Part shown: positions 5,968-7,832 of the stretch, piece by piece
How the letters are laid out: every line of letters starts with the position of its first letter
Position numbering within the stretch: position 1 is the stretch's first letter
Origin: Clostridium sp. CAG:169
GTDB taxonomy: Bacteria > Bacillota > Clostridia > Oscillospirales > Ruminococcaceae
Assembly (NCBI GenBank): GCA_000435195.1
Contig: FR880304.1
Coordinates: 7,866-15,697, forward strand
DNA length: 7,832 nucleotides
Direction: 5' to 3'
Translations under genes and position numbers: made by a program
Notes under the pieces: model-generated
What the model was told of the DNA's origin: nothing
The model's input: only the letters and a program-made list of their open reading frames with translations
The model's database searches: none

Positions 5968-5982
5968 TATATTTTAAATATA
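5968..5982. repeat. AT-only inverted repeat upstream of the hydrolase promoter
   Basis: TATATTT-T-AAATATA is a perfect 7-bp inverted repeat around one T, 53 bases upstream of the -35 box at 6036, within an AT-rich gap (about 5940-6060). It could be a regulator site or an upstream element, or simply a product of base composition. Confidence 0.3.
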
Positions 5983-6035
5983 GCGGAGAAAACAGAAGAA
6001 TTTAGGAAAATAATCTAAAAATTTAAAGTTTATGC

Positions 6036-6064
6036 TTTACATTTCTGGCAACAAAGGATATAAT
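6036..6064 (+). promoter_or_regulatory. Housekeeping promoter of the serine hydrolase gene
   Basis: TTTACA (6036-6041), a 17-base spacer and TATAAT (6059-6064) match the sigma-A consensus at 11 of 12 positions. The transcript should start near 6071, giving a leader of only about 20 bases before the GTG at 6093. The A/T-rich bases just upstream could act as an UP element. Confidence 0.88.
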
Positions 6065-6092
6065 GAAAGAAAAAATACCGGGAGGTTCAGTC

Positions 6093-7484
6093 GTGGAAAT
6101 TTTAAATAAAACCATTGAACAAGTCAGAAAACAGTATGGAGTGGCTGGCGGTATCCTGATTGCCATTAAAGACGGCAAGGTGCTGCTCAAGGAGTGCTTT
6201 GGTCAGGCGGATGCGGAAAAAGGCAAACCGGTGGACAGCAAGACCCTGTTCCAGATCGCATCCTGCTCGAAAGCATTTACGACCATGGTTGCCGGTCAGC
6301 TGTGCGACGAAGGCAAGATGACCTGGGATACTCCGGTCAAACAGCTGATGCCGGACTTCAAAATGGTGGACAAATATGCCGAGGAACACGTCACCCCTCG
6401 TGATATGGCTTGCCACCGCACCGGTCTGTGCCGCCATGACGTCATGCGCACCTTTGTCCGCGAGGACAGAGCAGACCTGGTTCGCCGCATCGCTTACTTC
6501 CCACCGGCATACGGCTTCAGAGAGAAGTACAGCTACCAGAACCAGATGTATGTAGCACTGGGTTACCTGTGTGAACGTCTGACCGGAAAGACTTGGGAGC
6601 AGCTGCTGAAAGAAAAGATTGGCGACCCGCTGGGAATGGATATGTACTTCCGCGGCATCGACACCATCGAGGACAAGAACGCAGCCATGCCGTATGCGCA
6701 GAAGGACGGCAAAATTTTCCGCGTGGACGAGGTAGTCGGAAAGGCAAGCAACCCATGCGGCGGTCTGTACACCAACCTGGACAGCTTGGAGCGCTGGATT
6801 CGGATGCTGCTGGGCGAAGGTGAGCTGGAAGGCAAACGCATCATCAGCAAGGAAGGCTTTGCCGAGCTGATTAAACCAAACGTTGTCATCCCGGGCAAAC
6901 CGTCCCATCCAAAGGAAATGCAGCAGTCCTACGCAATGGCGTGGATCAACTCCATCTATAAAGGCAAGCTGCTCATCTCCCACTCCGGTTCCACCAACGG
7001 CTTCAACTCGATGGTCGGCTTCTTCCCGGAGGAGAACGCAGCCTTCGCACTGTCGGTCAATACCGTGGACACCCCGGCATACAGCTGCCTGAAATACCTG
7101 CTGTGTGACCTGCTGCTCAACGACGTAGAGGAGGATTACTCCTTCCTGATTGACATTTATAACCGCCGCGTCAACCTCGGACCGGATTACACCGAGGAAG
7201 AGCAGAAAGACCTGCCGCTGAGCGAAGAGCAGGCGAAGAAATATCTGGGTACCTACTACAATCCGGGCTACGGCGTGATGGAATTTGTCTATGAGGACGG
7301 TCATCTGCGCCAGCACTACGGCTTGATGGACCAGCCGTTCAACTACATCGGCGATGATAAGTTTGTAGGCTTCGAGGTGCTGGATACCCGCACCTACCGA
7401 GCAAACTTTACCGAGGACGGCAACCTCTGGATGCGCCTGTCCACCGATGCAGTCTGCCCAATCTTCTTTGAGCGGGTGCGCTAA
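6093..7484 (+). CDS. Serine hydrolase, beta-lactamase/class C PBP family, no signal peptide
   Basis: A 463-residue protein with a beta-lactamase-superfamily (PF00144-type) domain over about residues 5-345 and a C-terminal beta-rich extension (about 380-463) resembling DUF3471. The catalytic SxxK is S57-C-S-K60, the YxN motif is Y148-Q-N150, and the third motif is the H297-S-G299 form in place of KTG, as in esterase/peptidase members. All three are intact. 'CHRTGL' (107-112) takes the place of the usual HTSGL. There is no N-terminal hydrophobic segment, so it is probably cytoplasmic, and an amide or ester substrate is more likely than a secreted beta-lactamase role. The GTG at 6093 is chosen because GGGAGG (6080-6085) lies 7 bases ahead; the in-frame ATG at 6063 lies within the -10 box. 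It is transcribed alone from the promoter at 6036. Substrate unknown. Confidence 0.92.
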   Translation: MEILNKTIEQVRKQYGVAGGILIAIKDGKVLLKECFGQADAEKGKPVDSKTLFQIASCSKAFTTMVAGQLCDEGKMTWDTPVKQLMPDFKMVDKYAEEHVTPRDMACHRTGLCRHDVMRTFVREDRADLVRRIAYFPPAYGFREKYSYQNQMYVALGYLCERLTGKTWEQLLKEKIGDPLGMDMYFRGIDTIEDKNAAMPYAQKDGKIFRVDEVVGKASNPCGGLYTNLDSLERWIRMLLGEGELEGKRIISKEGFAELIKPNVVIPGKPSHPKEMQQSYAMAWINSIYKGKLLISHSGSTNGFNSMVGFFPEENAAFALSVNTVDTPAYSCLKYLLCDLLLNDVEEDYSFLIDIYNRRVNLGPDYTEEEQKDLPLSEEQAKKYLGTYYNPGYGVMEFVYEDGHLRQHYGLMDQPFNYIGDDKFVGFEVLDTRTYRANFTEDGNLWMRLSTDAVCPIFFERVR

Positions 7485-7519
7485 TCGAGCGGCGGAGTAT
7501 CACGGAATCAGAACAAAAC

Positions 7520-7554
7520 AATCGGGAGGACATCCATCGGATGTCCTCCCGATT
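7520..7554. terminator. Bidirectional terminator between convergent genes
   Basis: A perfect 16-bp stem (7520-7535 with 7539-7554) with a 3-base loop lies 35 bases after the hydrolase stop and 56 bases from the stop of the opposing gene. Downstream on the + strand there is only TTT, while on the - strand the next bases are GTTTTGTT, so the T-tract is better for the convergent gene. It likely serves both. Confidence 0.85.
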
Positions 7555-7610
7555 TGCCGTTGCAGGATATTTTCCACACATTCCCCTTGAACAGGTGGAA
7601 AAAGGTCATC

Positions 7611-7832
7611 CTATTCTCCGGCGACCAGCGGGACGCTGCACAGCAGCTGGTTGTCCAGAGTGTATTCCAGCAAGCCGCAGACCTGATTGGAGGCGGTGGG
7701 GGGATAGAGGAACGGCTGGGCAATCAATCGGCTTTGCAGGCGGGCAGATTCGCCCTGCCGCAGCGGGACACAGGGCTGCCAGGCGGGCAGCAGCGGAATG
7801 GGAGTTTCGATGCCGTTGGACTGGATTTCGCT
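7611..7832 (-). CDS. D-alanyl-D-alanine carboxypeptidase (PBP5-like), C-terminal end, partial
   Basis: The reverse strand is open from the window edge to a TAG (CTA at 7611-7613 on the + strand), giving the last 73 residues of a protein whose start lies beyond 7832. The end reads 'NQVCGLLEYTLDNQLLCSVPLVAGE', an alternating beta-strand pattern that matches the PBP5-associated C-terminal domain of clostridial DacF-type carboxypeptidases (GQ.VG.L....DG..L..VPLVA.E). Earlier, 'PLLPAWQPCVPLRQGES' also fits a beta-sandwich domain. Such enzymes trim the terminal D-Ala of peptidoglycan stem peptides outside the cell. The catalytic SxxK domain is not in view, and no membrane anchor follows the domain, so either the protein ends here without one or it is a variant. 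It converges on the hydrolase gene. Confidence 0.65.
   Translation of the reverse strand, partial: SEIQSNGIETPIPLLPAWQPCVPLRQGESARLQSRLIAQPFLYPPTASNQVCGLLEYTLDNQLLCSVPLVAGE

Noticed and set aside
6102..7316. A 404-codon frame opposite the serine hydrolase gene
   Set aside because: It has no domain or start signals, and the + strand has intact catalytic motifs in order, a promoter and a ribosome site.
6093..7484. An antibiotic-resistance beta-lactamase
   Set aside because: It has no signal peptide, an HSG rather than KTG motif, and a C-terminal extension; these fit the general serine hydrolase/esterase branch better.
7508..7723. A 71-codon reverse frame ending past the convergent terminator
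   Set aside because: It is out of frame with the carboxypeptidase C-terminus and includes the whole terminator hairpin; the other reverse frame gives a family-like sequence.
1..7832. A mobile element, prophage or defence island
   Set aside because: No transposase, integrase, phage, toxin-antitoxin or CRISPR signals were seen; the standalone-looking MazG is the housekeeping two-domain form in its usual operon, not a MazEF-linked or phage version.

Overview
The window looks like a core chromosomal segment of a Gram-positive anaerobe of the class Clostridia, probably from the Oscillospirales/Ruminococcaceae side. This rests on four things: the order flippase - mazG - HU - rqcP, which is a Clostridia variant of the Bacillus yabM-yabN-yabO block; strong AGGAGG-type ribosome binding sites; a SAM-I riboswitch ahead of metK; and moderately GC-rich genes with AT-rich promoter gaps. 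The genus cannot be fixed from the sequence alone. I see no tRNA, rRNA, insertion sequence, prophage gene or CRISPR array.

Left part (1-760): the 3' end of a uridine-kinase-like nucleoside kinase is followed after a short gap by a small zinc-ribbon/coiled-coil protein of unknown function. A GC-rich hairpin with a short T-run closes this unit.

Centre (about 850-4320): four co-directional genes follow: a MATE/MurJ-like lipid or oligosaccharide flippase of the SpoVB/YabM family, the two-domain NTP pyrophosphohydrolase MazG, the nucleoid protein HU, and the ribosome quality control factor RqcP. A hairpin lies between hup and rqcP, and a terminator follows rqcP. The genes that follow rqcP in Bacillus (yabP, yabQ, divIC) are not here.

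Right part (4350-7832): a textbook promoter (TTGACA-17-TATGAT) drives a leader with a complete SAM-I riboswitch. Both the intrinsic terminator and the competing antiterminator helix can be traced, and metK (S-adenosylmethionine synthase) follows. After a strong terminator and an AT-rich gap, a second near-consensus promoter (TTTACA-17-TATAAT) drives a GTG-started serine hydrolase of the beta-lactamase/class C PBP superfamily with no signal peptide. A 16-bp perfect hairpin separates it from a convergent gene, of which only the C-terminal end is present, best read as a D-Ala-D-Ala carboxypeptidase.

Most of the window is housekeeping. The points most worth following up are the riboswitch switching elements plus an extra leader stem-loop in front of metK, the loss of the sporulation/division genes from the rqcP block, the leaderless hydrolase whose upstream ATG lies inside its own -10 box, and the unassigned zinc-ribbon protein.
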